NCBI RefSeq assembly: GCF_001536285.1
Contig: NZ_FAOZ01000035.1
Coordinates: forward strand, 1 to 64,000
Length of the DNA stretch: 64,000 nt
Source: Parafrankia irregularis
GTDB taxonomy: Bacteria; Actinomycetota; Actinomycetes; Frankiales; Frankiaceae
Reading direction: 5' to 3'
Part shown: positions 1 to 8,743 of the stretch, one piece after another
Layout of the letters: each line of letters opens with the position of its first letter
Position numbering within the stretch: position 1 is the first letter of the stretch
The notes under the pieces: generated by a model
The model's database searches: none
The model's input: only the letters and a program-made list of their open reading frames with translations
What the model was told of the DNA's origin: nothing
Program-made: the position numbers and the translations under genes

Positions 1-633
1 TTCCTGCACCACGGCGCCCCCGGGCTCCTCCACCCCACCCACACCCTCGTCCTGCACCTGCAGCCCACCGACCTACGGCCAGACACCACCGCGACCGGCA
101 GCACCACCCCGGCCGCCCTGCCCCCGACGGTCCTGCGACGCCTCGGCTGCGACAGCCTCGTCCAAGCCCTGCTCGTCGACCCGCACGGCAACCCACTGGC
201 CCTCGGTCGCCGCCACCGCTTCCCCACCAGCCGGCTACGCACCGCCGTCCACGCCCGTGACCACGGCACCTGTCAGTACCCGGGCTGCGACCACACCCGA
301 TGGCTGAACATCCACCACCTCACCGGCTGGGCCAACGGCGGCCGCACCGACCTCGACAACCTCGTCCTCCTCTGCGGCACCCACCACCGCCACCTCCACG
401 AGGAAGGCATCGTGCTCCGCAGAACCCCCGACGGCACCACCACCGCGCTGCTCCCCGACGGCCGCACCCTCACCCCCGCACCACCCGTCACACCCGGGGA
501 ACACCCCACCACCGCCCTCGCCGACGACACCGGGCACGTCGCACCAGACGCCGTCACCACCCGCGACGGCGGCCGGCTCAACCTCGGCGAATCCCTCTTC
601 GTACTCCTCCAGGACCACGCAACCGTCGCGTAG
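1..633 (+). CDS. DUF222/HNH endonuclease-domain protein (5' end outside window)
   Basis: The frame is open from the first base, so the N-terminal part is missing. The visible 210 codons hold a C-terminal HNH nuclease fold: Cys91 and Cys96 (CQYPGC), the His-His pair at 105-106 (NIHH), Asn120, then Cys125 and a His cluster (CGTHHRHLHE). This is the usual ending of the DUF222/HNH proteins (13E12-type), which occur in many copies in actinobacteria and are often linked to mobile DNA. Codon use is strongly biased to NNC codons (acc, ccc, cgc, cac), unlike the cgg/ctg/gcg-rich genes next to it, which suggests a different origin. The stop codon directly abuts the stop of the convergent glucokinase gene with no gap. 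Family assignment is firm; the cellular role is not known. Confidence 0.85.
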   Translation, partial: FLHHGAPGLLHPTHTLVLHLQPTDLRPDTTATGSTTPAALPPTVLRRLGCDSLVQALLVDPHGNPLALGRRHRFPTSRLRTAVHARDHGTCQYPGCDHTRWLNIHHLTGWANGGRTDLDNLVLLCGTHHRHLHEEGIVLRRTPDGTTTALLPDGRTLTPAPPVTPGEHPTTALADDTGHVAPDAVTTRDGGRLNLGESLFVLLQDHATVA

Positions 634-1605
634 CTAGCTTCGGGCGAGGTCGGCGGCGCCGACGATGCCGGCGGCGGAGCCGAGCGTGGCGACCACCACG
701 TCGGCCTCCGGCCGGTGACCGCGGCCGGACAGCACCGAGCGGAACCGGGTGCGTGCCGGGCCGACCAGCAGCTCGCCCGCGTCCGAGACGCCACCGCCGA
801 CGACGAAGCGGCTCGGATCAAGGACGGCGGCCAGGTTCGCGAGACCCTGGCCGAGCCAGTGACCGACCTGCTCCAGGCATGCCAGCGCGGCCGGGTCACC
901 CTGCTGCGCGGCGGCCGTGACATCCGGGCCGGTCAGGTCCGCTGCCTGGCGCCCGCCCAGCATCCGCAGAGCCGCCTCGGGCGACTCCGCCGCGATCTCA
1001 CGAGCCGCCCGGACGACCGCCCGGCCGCTGGCGTACTGCTCCCAGCAACCGGTGTTCCCGCAGCCGCACTCGTGGCCACCGGGAACCATCTGCATGTGGC
1101 CCATCTCCGCGCCGATCCCGAACGCGCCACGGTGCAGCAGCCCGTTCAGGACGATGCCACCGCCGATGCCCGTCCCGACCGTGACGCAGACCAGGTCGGA
1201 ATGGCCGCGGCCCGCGCCGAAGCGGTACTCGGCCCAGGCCATGGCGTTCGCGTCGTTCTCGACCACCACGGGCAGGCCGACACGGTCCGCCAGCACCTGC
1301 CGCAGCGGCTCGTCCCGCCACGCCAGGTTGGGCGCGAAGAGCACGGTGGAGCGATCCCGGTCGATCCAGCCCGCGGCGCCGACACCGACCGCGCGGATCT
1401 CGAAGCTCTGCCGCAGCTCGGCCACCAGTTCGACGACGACTTCGGCGACCTCGACCGGATCATGGCTCGGGGTCGGTCGCCGCGTGGAGGCCAGCACCGT
1501 CCCCTGGGCGTCGATGACACCGGCGGCGACCTTGGTCCCGCCGATGTCCACCCCGATCGCCAGGTCCCTGTCCCCCATGGGGGCGGCCGCCGACCCGGTG
1601 GTCAC
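634..1605 (-). CDS. glkA: ROK-family glucokinase
   Basis: Predicted cytoplasmic kinase that phosphorylates glucose at C6 with ATP. The 323-residue length is normal. The phosphate-binding motif DIGGTK lies at 20-25, the catalytic Asp is in ENDANA at 117-122, and the ROK zinc site is HECGCGNTGC at 178-187 (His178, Cys180, Cys182, Cys187). The GTG start is preceded by GAGGTGA at a good distance. It is the last gene of a leftward four-gene operon and begins only 7 bp after the hypothetical gene ends. In Streptomyces the ROK glucokinase GlkA, which also mediates glucose repression, has a similar neighbourhood as far as I recall. Another ROK sugar kinase specificity cannot be excluded, but there is no DNA-binding domain, so it is not a ROK repressor. 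Confidence 0.88.
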   Translation of the reverse strand: MTTGSAAAPMGDRDLAIGVDIGGTKVAAGVIDAQGTVLASTRRPTPSHDPVEVAEVVVELVAELRQSFEIRAVGVGAAGWIDRDRSTVLFAPNLAWRDEPLRQVLADRVGLPVVVENDANAMAWAEYRFGAGRGHSDLVCVTVGTGIGGGIVLNGLLHRGAFGIGAEMGHMQMVPGGHECGCGNTGCWEQYASGRAVVRAAREIAAESPEAALRMLGGRQAADLTGPDVTAAAQQGDPAALACLEQVGHWLGQGLANLAAVLDPSRFVVGGGVSDAGELLVGPARTRFRSVLSGRGHRPEADVVVATLGSAAGIVGAADLARS

Positions 1606-1612
1606 TGGGCGC

Positions 1613-2215
1613 TCACCTCACATTTATCTTCTGCACGCGGGGTCGGGCCGACCCCTGGGATGTTGGCTGGGATGTCGCTGTCGTCCGGCTCTCGGCCGGT
1701 TCGTCACGGTGATCAGCATTCCAGGCCCCCCAGGCCGCACGGACGGCGGCACCGAGCGACGTCGCGGCGGAGAGCAGGTGGCCGGCGACCTCCGCGACCT
1801 CGGCGTGCTCGCCGCGCAGACCGGCCAGGAGCCGACAGACCGGGCACACACAGCACGGCCACTCATGGCCGGCCGGCGCGGAGCCCGGTCCCGCGCCCGA
1901 GCCCGCCTTCGCGCCCGGGCCGGCCTCCGCGCCTTGGTCAGGCTCCGCGCCTTGGTCAGGCTCGGCGGCAACCTCGGAGGCGTCCTCCGGCGGGCGGGGT
2001 CCGTCCTGCGCGCGGGGATCGCGGTCCGCGGCCATCCATTTCTGGACCGCCGCCGCCAACAGGGCGGCCTCCTGCGCGAGCGAGCCGACAACCTCTCGCG
2101 CGCTTCCCTCGCCCGGACCGGCACCGGGCCGCTCACCCGCGGGTTCGCCCGCTGAGCCACCCGAACCCGGGCGGGCACCCGCGCCCGCGGGGCCGCGCAG
2201 CGTCGACTCGCTCAC
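1613..2215 (-). CDS. conserved actinobacterial hypothetical protein (downstream of ArsA-like)
   Basis: A 200-residue protein with no recognised catalytic motif. The middle is a low-complexity Glu/Gly/Pro/Ala stretch. The C-terminal third holds a short Cys cluster (CCVCPVC) followed by a predicted amphipathic helical region. The start is taken as the GTG whose last bases overlap the stop of the ArsA-like gene (GTGA, 4-bp overlap), which indicates translational coupling. The corresponding position in M. tuberculosis (Rv2183c) also holds a small protein of unknown function. A longer upstream start inside the ArsA gene is possible but less likely. Function unknown; the tight coupling suggests a partner of the ATPase. 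Confidence 0.6.
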   Translation of the reverse strand: MSESTLRGPAGAGARPGSGGSAGEPAGERPGAGPGEGSAREVVGSLAQEAALLAAAVQKWMAADRDPRAQDGPRPPEDASEVAAEPDQGAEPDQGAEAGPGAKAGSGAGPGSAPAGHEWPCCVCPVCRLLAGLRGEHAEVAEVAGHLLSAATSLGAAVRAAWGAWNADHRDEPAESRTTATSQPTSQGSARPRVQKINVR

Positions 2216-3444
2216 GCGCGGACCCACTGTGCCGGGTCGGGCACGAACGACACCGTCAGCCTGTCCTCGGCGAGGTGAGCGCCGAGGACGTCGCACCGGC
2301 GCAGCGCGGCCGGCAACGAGACATGCCGGCGATCCGATCCGACGCTGACGACGAGATCGTCCCCGACGCGGGCGAGATCCACCTCCGACCGGTGGACGAA
2401 CGGCAGCTCGAACGACATCTCGTAGCCGGACTCGGTGCGTTCCACCCGTGGGGTGGCACCGTCCTCGCCGCGGTGCGTGCCGAGCACAGCGGCCGGGTCC
2501 CGCCCGTCGTAGGCCGCGGCGCCGAACGCCGCCAGCTCCTCAAGCCCGAGCGGCTCACCGGCCCGGTAGGCCGCGGCCAGCACCGGCAGCGGGGCGACCA
2601 GCTCCGCGATCTCGGCGAGCTGGTCGCGGTGCGCCGCCGCCCATCCCGCCCGCCACGCGTCGCCACCGTCCTGGCCGATCACCCGGTTCACGATCACCGC
2701 GTCCACCCCGATGCCATGCAGGGACAGCCCGCCCAGGGTGCGACGGGTCTGCGCGAGCGCGGACGTCTCGGGAGTCAGCACGAGCCGCACGCTGGTCACC
2801 GCCGGGTCCGCGAGCAGGGCGCGCATCTCGTGTGCGAGCGCCGCCAACCCGGAGACAGCCTCGTAGGCGGGCCCGGCCATGGCGGCGAGGCGCCCGACGA
2901 ACCGGCCCGACAGCGGCACGGGCAGCGGCAGCCCCGGTCGCATCCAGCGGGCGAGCGCCCCGTCGGGCGGGCCCAGCCGCCGGCAGCCCCAGGCGAGCGT
3001 CTCCGGGCTGGCGAGCAGCCGCAGGGCGGCGCTCGCCGGCCCCGCGTCGACGACGACGACGTCATAGCGGTCGGCCCTGATCCGGTCGCGCAGCTCCAGC
3101 AGCGTCAGCGCCTCCAGGGCACCGGGCAGCCGCAGGAGCTCCTCAACCTCAAGCGGGTCGAGGTCGAGGCCGGAGTCGGGCAGCCCGGCGGCGATCAGCG
3201 CGCGGACCCGCGGCCACCGCTCGGCGAACGCGTGCCGCAGATCGGTCTGGAGGGCGAACAGCCCGGATTCGAGCTCGACCTCGGCCGGCCCCAGCGGATG
3301 GTCCAGGACACCGGCGAGGCCGGCGGCCGGGTCCACGGAGACGACGAGAGTCCGATAGCCGCGCTGGGCCGCGAGGGTGGCGGTCGCCGCGGCGACCGTC
3401 GTGGTCCCGCCCCCGCCCTTGCCCGTAAGGAGCACACACCGCAC
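2212..3444 (-). CDS. ArsA/GET3-like ATPase lacking the P-loop lysine
   Basis: A 410-residue protein of the anion-transporting ATPase (ArsA/GET3) family, the position equivalent to Rv2184c. The N-terminus has the deviant Walker A layout, but the sequence is TGKGGGGTTTVAA: the signature lysine (GKGG) is present while the usual GK(S/T) lysine is threonine. The DNA was re-read and supports this (ggc-ggg-acc-acg-acg). Other family landmarks remain, including VSVDPAAG near residue 38 and VVVDAGPA near residue 130. The C-terminal 80 residues look like the small beta-rich domain seen in bacterial homologues. GTG start, 6 bp after the SRPBCC stop. Typical members bind ATP and handle hydrophobic clients or metalloids; whether this one hydrolyses ATP is doubtful. 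Confidence 0.8.
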   Translation of the reverse strand: MRCVLLTGKGGGGTTTVAAATATLAAQRGYRTLVVSVDPAAGLAGVLDHPLGPAEVELESGLFALQTDLRHAFAERWPRVRALIAAGLPDSGLDLDPLEVEELLRLPGALEALTLLELRDRIRADRYDVVVVDAGPASAALRLLASPETLAWGCRRLGPPDGALARWMRPGLPLPVPLSGRFVGRLAAMAGPAYEAVSGLAALAHEMRALLADPAVTSVRLVLTPETSALAQTRRTLGGLSLHGIGVDAVIVNRVIGQDGGDAWRAGWAAAHRDQLAEIAELVAPLPVLAAAYRAGEPLGLEELAAFGAAAYDGRDPAAVLGTHRGEDGATPRVERTESGYEMSFELPFVHRSEVDLARVGDDLVVSVGSDRRHVSLPAALRRCDVLGAHLAEDRLTVSFVPDPAQWVRA

Positions 3445-3450
3445 CGGTGG

Positions 3451-3897
3451 TCAGCTCTCCGCGAGCTTCTCGACGTGCTTCTTCAGGTCCTTCAGCGCCG
3501 CGTCGACGATGCCGGTCTGGACCTTGCGCCGCAGAATGCCGGGGATCTTGACCTTCAGCTCCACCGTGAGCTCGTAGGTCACCTCGGTGCGACCGTCGCC
3601 GAGATCACGCAGGGTGTAGCCGCCGTCCTGGGCGGACATCGTCTGGCCGGAGACGAGGCTCCAGCTGACCTGCTCGTCGCCCTTCCAGACGTACTCGTTG
3701 ACGAACTCGTCCTTCACCACGACCGCGTTGATCCGGAACCGGGCCTGCTGCGGACGGCCTTCCGGCCCCACCGCGAGGATCTCGGCCTCCTCGATCTGCC
3801 CCACCCAGGTCGGGTAGGCGGCGATGTCCGCGATGGCCCCCATGACGACAGCCGGCCGGGCATCGATGACGATCGACGACTGCGCGTGATCCGCCAT
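3451..3897 (-). CDS. SRPBCC (polyketide cyclase/START-like) family protein
   Basis: A 148-residue small-ligand-binding protein of the Bet v 1-like SRPBCC fold. The pattern fits: an N-terminal strand (SSIVIDARPAVVM), then AAYPTWVGQIEEAEIL, central strands ending in TEVTYELTVELKVKIPGIL, and a long C-terminal helix (GIVDAALKDLKKHVEKLA). Start chosen at MADHAQ because the upstream seven codons have no ribosome site of their own. It heads the operon with the ArsA-like ATPase, an arrangement also found in M. tuberculosis (Rv2185c-Rv2184c). The shared context suggests that the two proteins handle a lipid or other hydrophobic ligand together, but no ligand can be read from the sequence. Confidence 0.8.
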   Translation of the reverse strand: MADHAQSSIVIDARPAVVMGAIADIAAYPTWVGQIEEAEILAVGPEGRPQQARFRINAVVVKDEFVNEYVWKGDEQVSWSLVSGQTMSAQDGGYTLRDLGDGRTEVTYELTVELKVKIPGILRRKVQTGIVDAALKDLKKHVEKLAES

Positions 3898-4062
3898 AAG
3901 CCGTCCGCACCTCCACATCTCATCGCCCCGGCGGAGACAGCGGGCCGGTCGCGAGGCCGCACGCTGTGACCGGCGGTGGCTACTGACCCGCGCCGCAGGG
4001 CACAGGACGAATGCCCGATCGATCGTTGAGGCTACCGGAATCCCGGCGCCGCGCCGGGTGGC

Positions 4063-4830
4063 CTACCACTCGAGGACGTACGGCGTGCCCCGCGCGTTGA
4101 AGTGGCCCACGTTCACACAGCGGGTGGTGCCGATTTCCAGCTCCGCGACCAGCGGCTGGTGTACGTGCCCGAACAGCACATACCGCGGCCGCGTCGCGTG
4201 GATCGCCTCCAGCACGGCCTTGCTGCCACGCTCGAAACGCTCGGCGACGGTGTCGTAGACCAGTTCGGGGACATGCGGCGGGATGTGGCAGCACAGGACG
4301 TCCACCGCCCCCACGGCGGCCACCTTCGCCGCGTAGGCGTCGTCGTCGATCTCGAACGGGGTGTTCATCGGCGTCCGTAGGCCGCCGCCGACGAAACCGA
4401 AGGTCAGGCCGCCGATCTCGACGGTCTGGCCATCCAGCAGGGTCACCCCGTCACGCAGGAAGTCGGGGTAGAGCTCCGGCAGGTCCACGTTGCCGTAGGT
4501 GAGGTAGGTCGGCGTCGGGAAGGCGGCGAACATGGCGGCGTACTGGCGCCGGATGGCGGCTTCCACAACGGCCGACCGGTTGCCGTCGACACTCGCCCAC
4601 AGTTTGCGGGACCATTCCCGCGCCTCGTCGAACCGCTGCTCGGTCCGCAGCTCGATCATCCGGCGCACCGCCTCGGCGCCGAAGAGGTCGCCCATGATCC
4701 CGCGGCTGTGATCCCGGTAGTCGATGAACAGGATCAGATCGCCGAGGCAGATGAAGGCGTCGGCACCCACGGCGGCGCCCGGGATCGCGTCCGACCGCCC
4801 GTGGACGTCGCTCACCACATGCACCCGCAC
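4063..4830 (-). CDS. calcineurin-like metallophosphoesterase
   Basis: A 255-residue protein with the metallophosphoesterase signature in order: DVHG near residue 8, GDL near 31, the Asn-bearing TYGNVD near 140, CHIPPH near 190 and FGHVHQP near 230. These ligate a dinuclear metal centre that hydrolyses phosphoesters; the substrate is unknown. There is no signal peptide, so it should be cytoplasmic. The start region has two in-frame GTG codons; a GAGG site sits about 5 bp before the second (position 4824), so the true protein may be two residues shorter. It stands alone, 165 bp upstream of the SRPBCC operon and divergent from the acyl-CoA synthetase. Confidence 0.85.
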   Translation of the reverse strand: MRVHVVSDVHGRSDAIPGAAVGADAFICLGDLILFIDYRDHSRGIMGDLFGAEAVRRMIELRTEQRFDEAREWSRKLWASVDGNRSAVVEAAIRRQYAAMFAAFPTPTYLTYGNVDLPELYPDFLRDGVTLLDGQTVEIGGLTFGFVGGGLRTPMNTPFEIDDDAYAAKVAAVGAVDVLCCHIPPHVPELVYDTVAERFERGSKAVLEAIHATRPRYVLFGHVHQPLVAELEIGTTRCVNVGHFNARGTPYVLEW

Positions 4831-5164
4831 CTCAGAGAGCTTAGGTCAGGGACACTTTCCCGCACCAACCGTCAGCCCGTGGCGCGACGTGACGTCGGCG
4901 CCCGAACCGGGCCGCTCGGCGTAACCGGGGAAATCGCAACCGGGGAATTGAGGCTGCTCGCCGTGGCGCGACTCACAGGCTAACGTCACTTGACCCGCTG
5001 TCGTCACAAAGATGACAGCCACCCTTCAACTTCCCCACCGGCGGCCCCGCCCCGTCGCCGGGCCCGTCGCACCTGCCCAGCACACCTGCCCCGGCCCGAC
5101 CACGGGCTTGACCACCGGCCTCCGACACCCCCACCGGACGGCCCCGTCATCCTGAGGAGCTCCC
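4831..5164. promoter_or_regulatory. divergent intergenic region (metallophosphoesterase / acyl-CoA synthetase)
   Basis: This 334-bp gap must hold promoters for both flanking genes. A TTGACC hexamer at 4990-4995 could be a -35 element for the rightward gene, though no convincing -10 follows. Two 10-bp direct copies of AACCGGGGAA lie near 4922 and 4938. A GAGGAGC ribosome site precedes the GTG start at 5165. No coding sequence was recognised. Confidence 0.35.
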
Positions 5165-6979
5165 GTGCGCGAGTACGCCTCCCCCGCCCAGGTCACCGTG
5201 GCGGACGACCTGACGCTGAGCGACGCGATCTTCACCAACGCGCAGCGCGTCCCGAACAAGGTCATCGTCAGGCACAAGGTCAACGACGCCTACGTCGACA
5301 TGACCGCGAGCGAGTTCCGCGATCTGGTCGTACGCACCGCCGCCGGGCTCGTCGCCCGCGGCCTGCAGCCCGGCGACCGCTTCGCGATCATGAGCCGCAC
5401 CCGGTACGAGTGGACGGTCCTCGACTACGCGGTGTGGGCGGCGGGTGGCATCACCGTGCCGATCTACGAGACCTCGAGCGCGGCGCAGATCGAATGGATC
5501 ATGTCCGACTCGGGGACCGTGCTCGCCGTGGTCGAGTCCGACGAGCACGCGGCACTGGTGGCCGAGGTCCGCGACCGGCTGCCCGCCCTACGGGAGGTCC
5601 TGGTCCTCGACCAGGGCGCCCTCGACACCCTGGGCGAGGCCGGGGCGGGCACCGGGGTCGGTGCCGAGGAGCTCGCGGCGGCGCGCTCCGACGTCACGGC
5701 GGACAGCATCGCCACGGTCATCTACACCTCGGGCACCACCGGCCGGCCCAAGGGCTGCGAGCTGTCGCACCGCGCGCTGCTGTTCAACGCCCTGGCCAGC
5801 GCGGAGGCGATGCCGAACCACTTCACCGAGGACGCGTCGACGCTGATGTTCCTGCCGTTGGCGCACGTGCTCGCCCGCACCATGCAGTGCACGATCATCA
5901 ACAACGCCCGCTGCATCGCCTACACACCGGACACCAACACACTGCTGGCCGACCTCGCCAAGGTCCAGCCGACCTTCATCCTCGCGGTGCCGAGAGTCTT
6001 CGAGAAGGTGTACGCCGGAGCCCGGGCGAAGGCGCACGCCGATGGAAAGGGCCGCATCTTCGACGCGGCCGAGGCCACCGCGGTCGCCTACAGCCGCGCC
6101 CTCGACCAGGGCGGCCCGGGCCTGCCACTGCGGCTGAAGCACGCGGTGTTCAGCCGGCTCGTCTACAGCAAGCTGCGGGCCGCGCTGGGCGGCAACATCA
6201 CCCACGGGATCAGCGGCGGGGCTCCGCTGAACGTCCACCTCTGCCACTTCTTCCGCGGCATCGGCTTCCTCATCCTGGAGGGCTACGGCCTGACCGAGTC
6301 CACCGCCGCGGCCACGGTGAACCGGCCGGAGTCACTGAAGATCGGCACCGTGGGCCTCCCGCTGCCCGGGGTCACGGTCCGCATCGCCGACGACGGCGAA
6401 GTGCTGCTGCGCGGCGACCTGGTGCTCAGCGGCTACCGCAACAACGAGACCGCAGGCAAGGAGGCCCTGGACTCCGACGGCTTCCTGCGCACCGGTGACC
6501 TCGGCTCGCTCGACGAGACGGGGCATCTGCGGATCACCGGCCGGAAGAAGGAGATCCTGGTGACCGCCGGCGGCAAGAACGTCGCCCCGGCGCCGCTGGA
6601 GCAGCGGATCGGCCAGCACCCGCTGGTCGGGCAGGCGATGCTCGTCGGCGACCAGCGGCCGTTCATCGCCGCCCTCATCACCCTGGACCCCGAGGCGTTC
6701 GCCACCTGGCTCAAGGCCAACGGGCGCCCGGCGACCACCACCCCCAGCGACCTCGCGAACGACCCCACGCTGGTGGCCGAGATCCAGCAGGCCGTGGACG
6801 CCGCGAACGCCACGGTCTCCCACGCCGAGGCGATCAAGAAGTTCGTGATCCTCCCGTATGACTTCACCATCGCCAGCGGCGAGCTGACCCCCAGCCTCAA
6901 GGTGAAGCGCAACGTGGTGATGGAGCGCTTCGCGGACACGGTGGAAGCCATCTACGCGACCCCCCGCGTCACCACCTGA
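5165..6979 (+). CDS. fadD15: long-chain acyl-CoA synthetase (AMP-forming)
   Basis: A 604-residue ANL-superfamily enzyme that activates fatty acids to acyl-CoA through an acyl-adenylate. The AMP-binding motif YTSGTTGRPKG is at 187-197, followed by the A5-type GYGLTEST, the RTGDLG motif and the C-terminal lysine region GRKKEILVTAGGKNV. Length and sequence match the FadD15 type found beside pimB in mycobacteria, and the same neighbour is present here in convergent orientation. GTG start with GAGGAG about 6 bp upstream. It is cytoplasmic or peripheral to the membrane; no membrane helix is seen. The exact chain-length preference cannot be read from the sequence. Confidence 0.9.
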   Translation: MREYASPAQVTVADDLTLSDAIFTNAQRVPNKVIVRHKVNDAYVDMTASEFRDLVVRTAAGLVARGLQPGDRFAIMSRTRYEWTVLDYAVWAAGGITVPIYETSSAAQIEWIMSDSGTVLAVVESDEHAALVAEVRDRLPALREVLVLDQGALDTLGEAGAGTGVGAEELAAARSDVTADSIATVIYTSGTTGRPKGCELSHRALLFNALASAEAMPNHFTEDASTLMFLPLAHVLARTMQCTIINNARCIAYTPDTNTLLADLAKVQPTFILAVPRVFEKVYAGARAKAHADGKGRIFDAAEATAVAYSRALDQGGPGLPLRLKHAVFSRLVYSKLRAALGGNITHGISGGAPLNVHLCHFFRGIGFLILEGYGLTESTAAATVNRPESLKIGTVGLPLPGVTVRIADDGEVLLRGDLVLSGYRNNETAGKEALDSDGFLRTGDLGSLDETGHLRITGRKKEILVTAGGKNVAPAPLEQRIGQHPLVGQAMLVGDQRPFIAALITLDPEAFATWLKANGRPATTTPSDLANDPTLVAEIQQAVDAANATVSHAEAIKKFVILPYDFTIASGELTPSLKVKRNVVMERFADTVEAIYATPRVTT

Positions 6980-6989
6980 CGCCGCACGA

Positions 6990-7068
6990 CCGCCCGGCCG
7001 CCCGGCCGGGCCGACCGACCGACCGGGCGGTGGGCTCGGCCGGGCGGGCGGTGGGCTCGGCCGGGCGG
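6990..7068. repeat. GC-rich inverted and direct repeats between fadD15 and pimB (possible terminator)
   Basis: CCGCCCGGCCG at 6990-7000 is the reverse complement of CGGCCGGGCGG, which occurs twice (7037-7047 and 7058-7068). The right-hand part is a 21-bp unit (GGGCGGTGGGCTCGGCC core) repeated in tandem. The segment sits between two convergent genes and can form a strong hairpin, so it may end transcription from both sides. There is no T-run. Confidence 0.45.
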
Positions 7069-7077
7069 AACGCCTGT

Positions 7078-8220
7078 TCAGGCGAGCAGCAGCTCATGCA
7101 GCTGGCTCGCCAGGACGTCCCATCGCCAGCGCAACTCGACCCACGCACGCCCCGCCGTGCCCATCGACCGGGCCCGGTCCGGGTCGGCCAGGAGATCACC
7201 GACCGCGCGGACCAGCCCGCGCAGGTCCTGGCCGTCGACGACGACTCCGGTGCGCTGGTCGAGAACCGCGTCGGGGGCACCCCCACTGCGCCCGGCGACG
7301 ACCGGCAGGCCCGTCGCCGACGCCTCCAGGTAGACGATGCCCAGCCCCTCGACCTCCAGCCCGGCCCGCCGGTTGCGGCACGGCATCGCGAACACGTCGC
7401 CGGCCGCGTAGTGGGCCGGCAGCTCCTCCCAGGGCACCGAACCGGTCAGCACCACATGGTCGGCCACGTCGTTCTCACGGATGAGCCGGGCGAGCTCCTG
7501 CCGGTACGGCCCGCCACCGACGAGCAGCAGCGCGGTGCCCGGGACCCGGCGACGCAACGCCGGCAGCGCCCTGATCAGCATGTCCTGACCCTTGCGAGGC
7601 ACCAGCCGGCTCACGCACACGACCACCGGACGACCGTCGAGCTGGTAGCGGCGGCGGATCTCGTCCCGGCCCTCACCCGGGCGGAACAGCGCGGGATCAA
7701 CCCCGCTGGGCAGCCTGGCCAGGTCAGGGCGCGCACCGAGGGCCGGCGCGAGGCGCGCCCGGGTGTAGTCGGTGAGATAGGTGACGACGTCGGTGGTCGA
7801 CCCGATCCGCCGCAGTAACTGCCGCGGCCCGGGCAACGCCGCCCAGCCCACCTCGTGGCCGTGGGTGCTCGCGACCACCCGCCGGGCGTCGATCTCGCGA
7901 CGCAGCCGGGAGCCCAGCAGGCCGAGCGGCGCGGCCGCACCGAACCACAGGGTGTCGCACTTCTCGGCCCGGGCGATCTCCCGGGCCCGGCGCAGCACAT
8001 CCGGTGTGGGCAACATCAGGGACGTCGGATGCCGGATGACGGGGAAGGGCGCCGCCGCGTCGAACTCGGCGGCTCCGCGCCAGGCCGGTGCGTACACGAC
8101 GACCTCGTCCGACGGAAGGCGCGAGGCGAAGTTGTGCACATACGCCTGGATTCCGCCCGGACGCGGCGGAAAATCGTTGGTCACCGTGAGCACCCGCACG
8201 CGGTCATGCTCCCGCATCAC
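7078..8220 (-). CDS. pimB: GDP-mannose-dependent mannosyltransferase, PimB' type (GT4)
   Basis: A 380-residue GT-B glycosyltransferase of family 4. The N-terminus has TVTNDFPPRPGGIQ, the middle STHGHEVGWAALPG and VVCVSRLVPRKGQD, and the EX7E motif is in EGLGIVYLEAS. These follow closely what I know of mycobacterial PimB', which adds the second mannose to phosphatidyl-myo-inositol monomannoside at the cytoplasmic face of the membrane. The gene lies next to fadD15 exactly as in mycobacteria, which supports orthology. The start at MMREHD or the second Met is equally possible. The enzyme would serve PIM or related mannolipid synthesis; the acceptor in this organism is inferred. Confidence 0.87.
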   Translation of the reverse strand: MMREHDRVRVLTVTNDFPPRPGGIQAYVHNFASRLPSDEVVVYAPAWRGAAEFDAAAPFPVIRHPTSLMLPTPDVLRRAREIARAEKCDTLWFGAAAPLGLLGSRLRREIDARRVVASTHGHEVGWAALPGPRQLLRRIGSTTDVVTYLTDYTRARLAPALGARPDLARLPSGVDPALFRPGEGRDEIRRRYQLDGRPVVVCVSRLVPRKGQDMLIRALPALRRRVPGTALLLVGGGPYRQELARLIRENDVADHVVLTGSVPWEELPAHYAAGDVFAMPCRNRRAGLEVEGLGIVYLEASATGLPVVAGRSGGAPDAVLDQRTGVVVDGQDLRGLVRAVGDLLADPDRARSMGTAGRAWVELRWRWDVLASQLHELLLA

Positions 8221-8404
8221 CCGTGCCAGGGGCCGCGTGGGACGCGCTAGTTCTCATCCGGCGTCCGAACTTCACCCAGGCCGACGACACCAGGCATCCA
8301 TCCGCACACGGATCGCTGCCGTTCGGACTGTTGACCTGCCCGCCGCACCGCGGCGGACATCAGCCAGAAACCGGACGACCGCGGGGTGACACGCCCGGAA
8401 CGGA

Positions 8405-8593
8405 TCAGGCCGCCTCGAATCCGCGCGGCATGCGAATCAGGCCGCCGGCGGCCAGCACCTCCAGCGCCCGGCGCTCGTCGTCATCCCACTCCGGCGCTCC
8501 GCTCGGCGTGGCCAGCAGAAAGGTCATCACACAGCCCTCACAGGCGGCCTTCTGCGCTGTGCACGTGTCGCAGTCGATCAGCATCGCGCTCAC
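8405..8593 (-). CDS. small Cys-rich conserved actinobacterial protein
   Basis: A 62-residue protein whose first third carries four cysteines (CDTC ... ACEGC), followed by a hydrophobic VMTFLL stretch and an acidic helical end containing DDERRALEVLAAGG. Similar short proteins lie near pimB or cell-wall hydrolase genes in other actinobacteria, to my recollection. The Cys spacing suggests metal binding or a disulfide pair, but this is an inference. ATG start preceded by GAGGTGAGC on the coding strand. It is flanked by gaps of 184 and 150 bp in which nothing else was recognised. Confidence 0.65.
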   Translation of the reverse strand: MSAMLIDCDTCTAQKAACEGCVMTFLLATPSGAPEWDDDERRALEVLAAGGLIRMPRGFEAA

Positions 8594-8743
8594 CTCTCGC
8601 CCTCACGGCGGCGGCCGCGCACCGGCCGGCCCGCACCGGCCTCGCGGCCACGCCGAAATCGGACACCAGTTCGACAGGTGTCACGCTAGAGCGGGGGTAC
8701 GACAGTTTTCGGCGGCGGTTTCCGGCGACGGTTCTCGGCGGCG

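Noticed and set aside
1-633. Intein or homing endonuclease
   Set aside because: The HNH motif arrangement and flanking residues fit DUF222/HNH proteins; no host protein is interrupted.
715-3969. A rightward open frame of more than 1,000 codons across the glucokinase-ArsA region
   Set aside because: It is antisense to four genes with clear family motifs, is Arg/Pro/Gly-rich without any recognisable domain, and is explained by the very high GC content.
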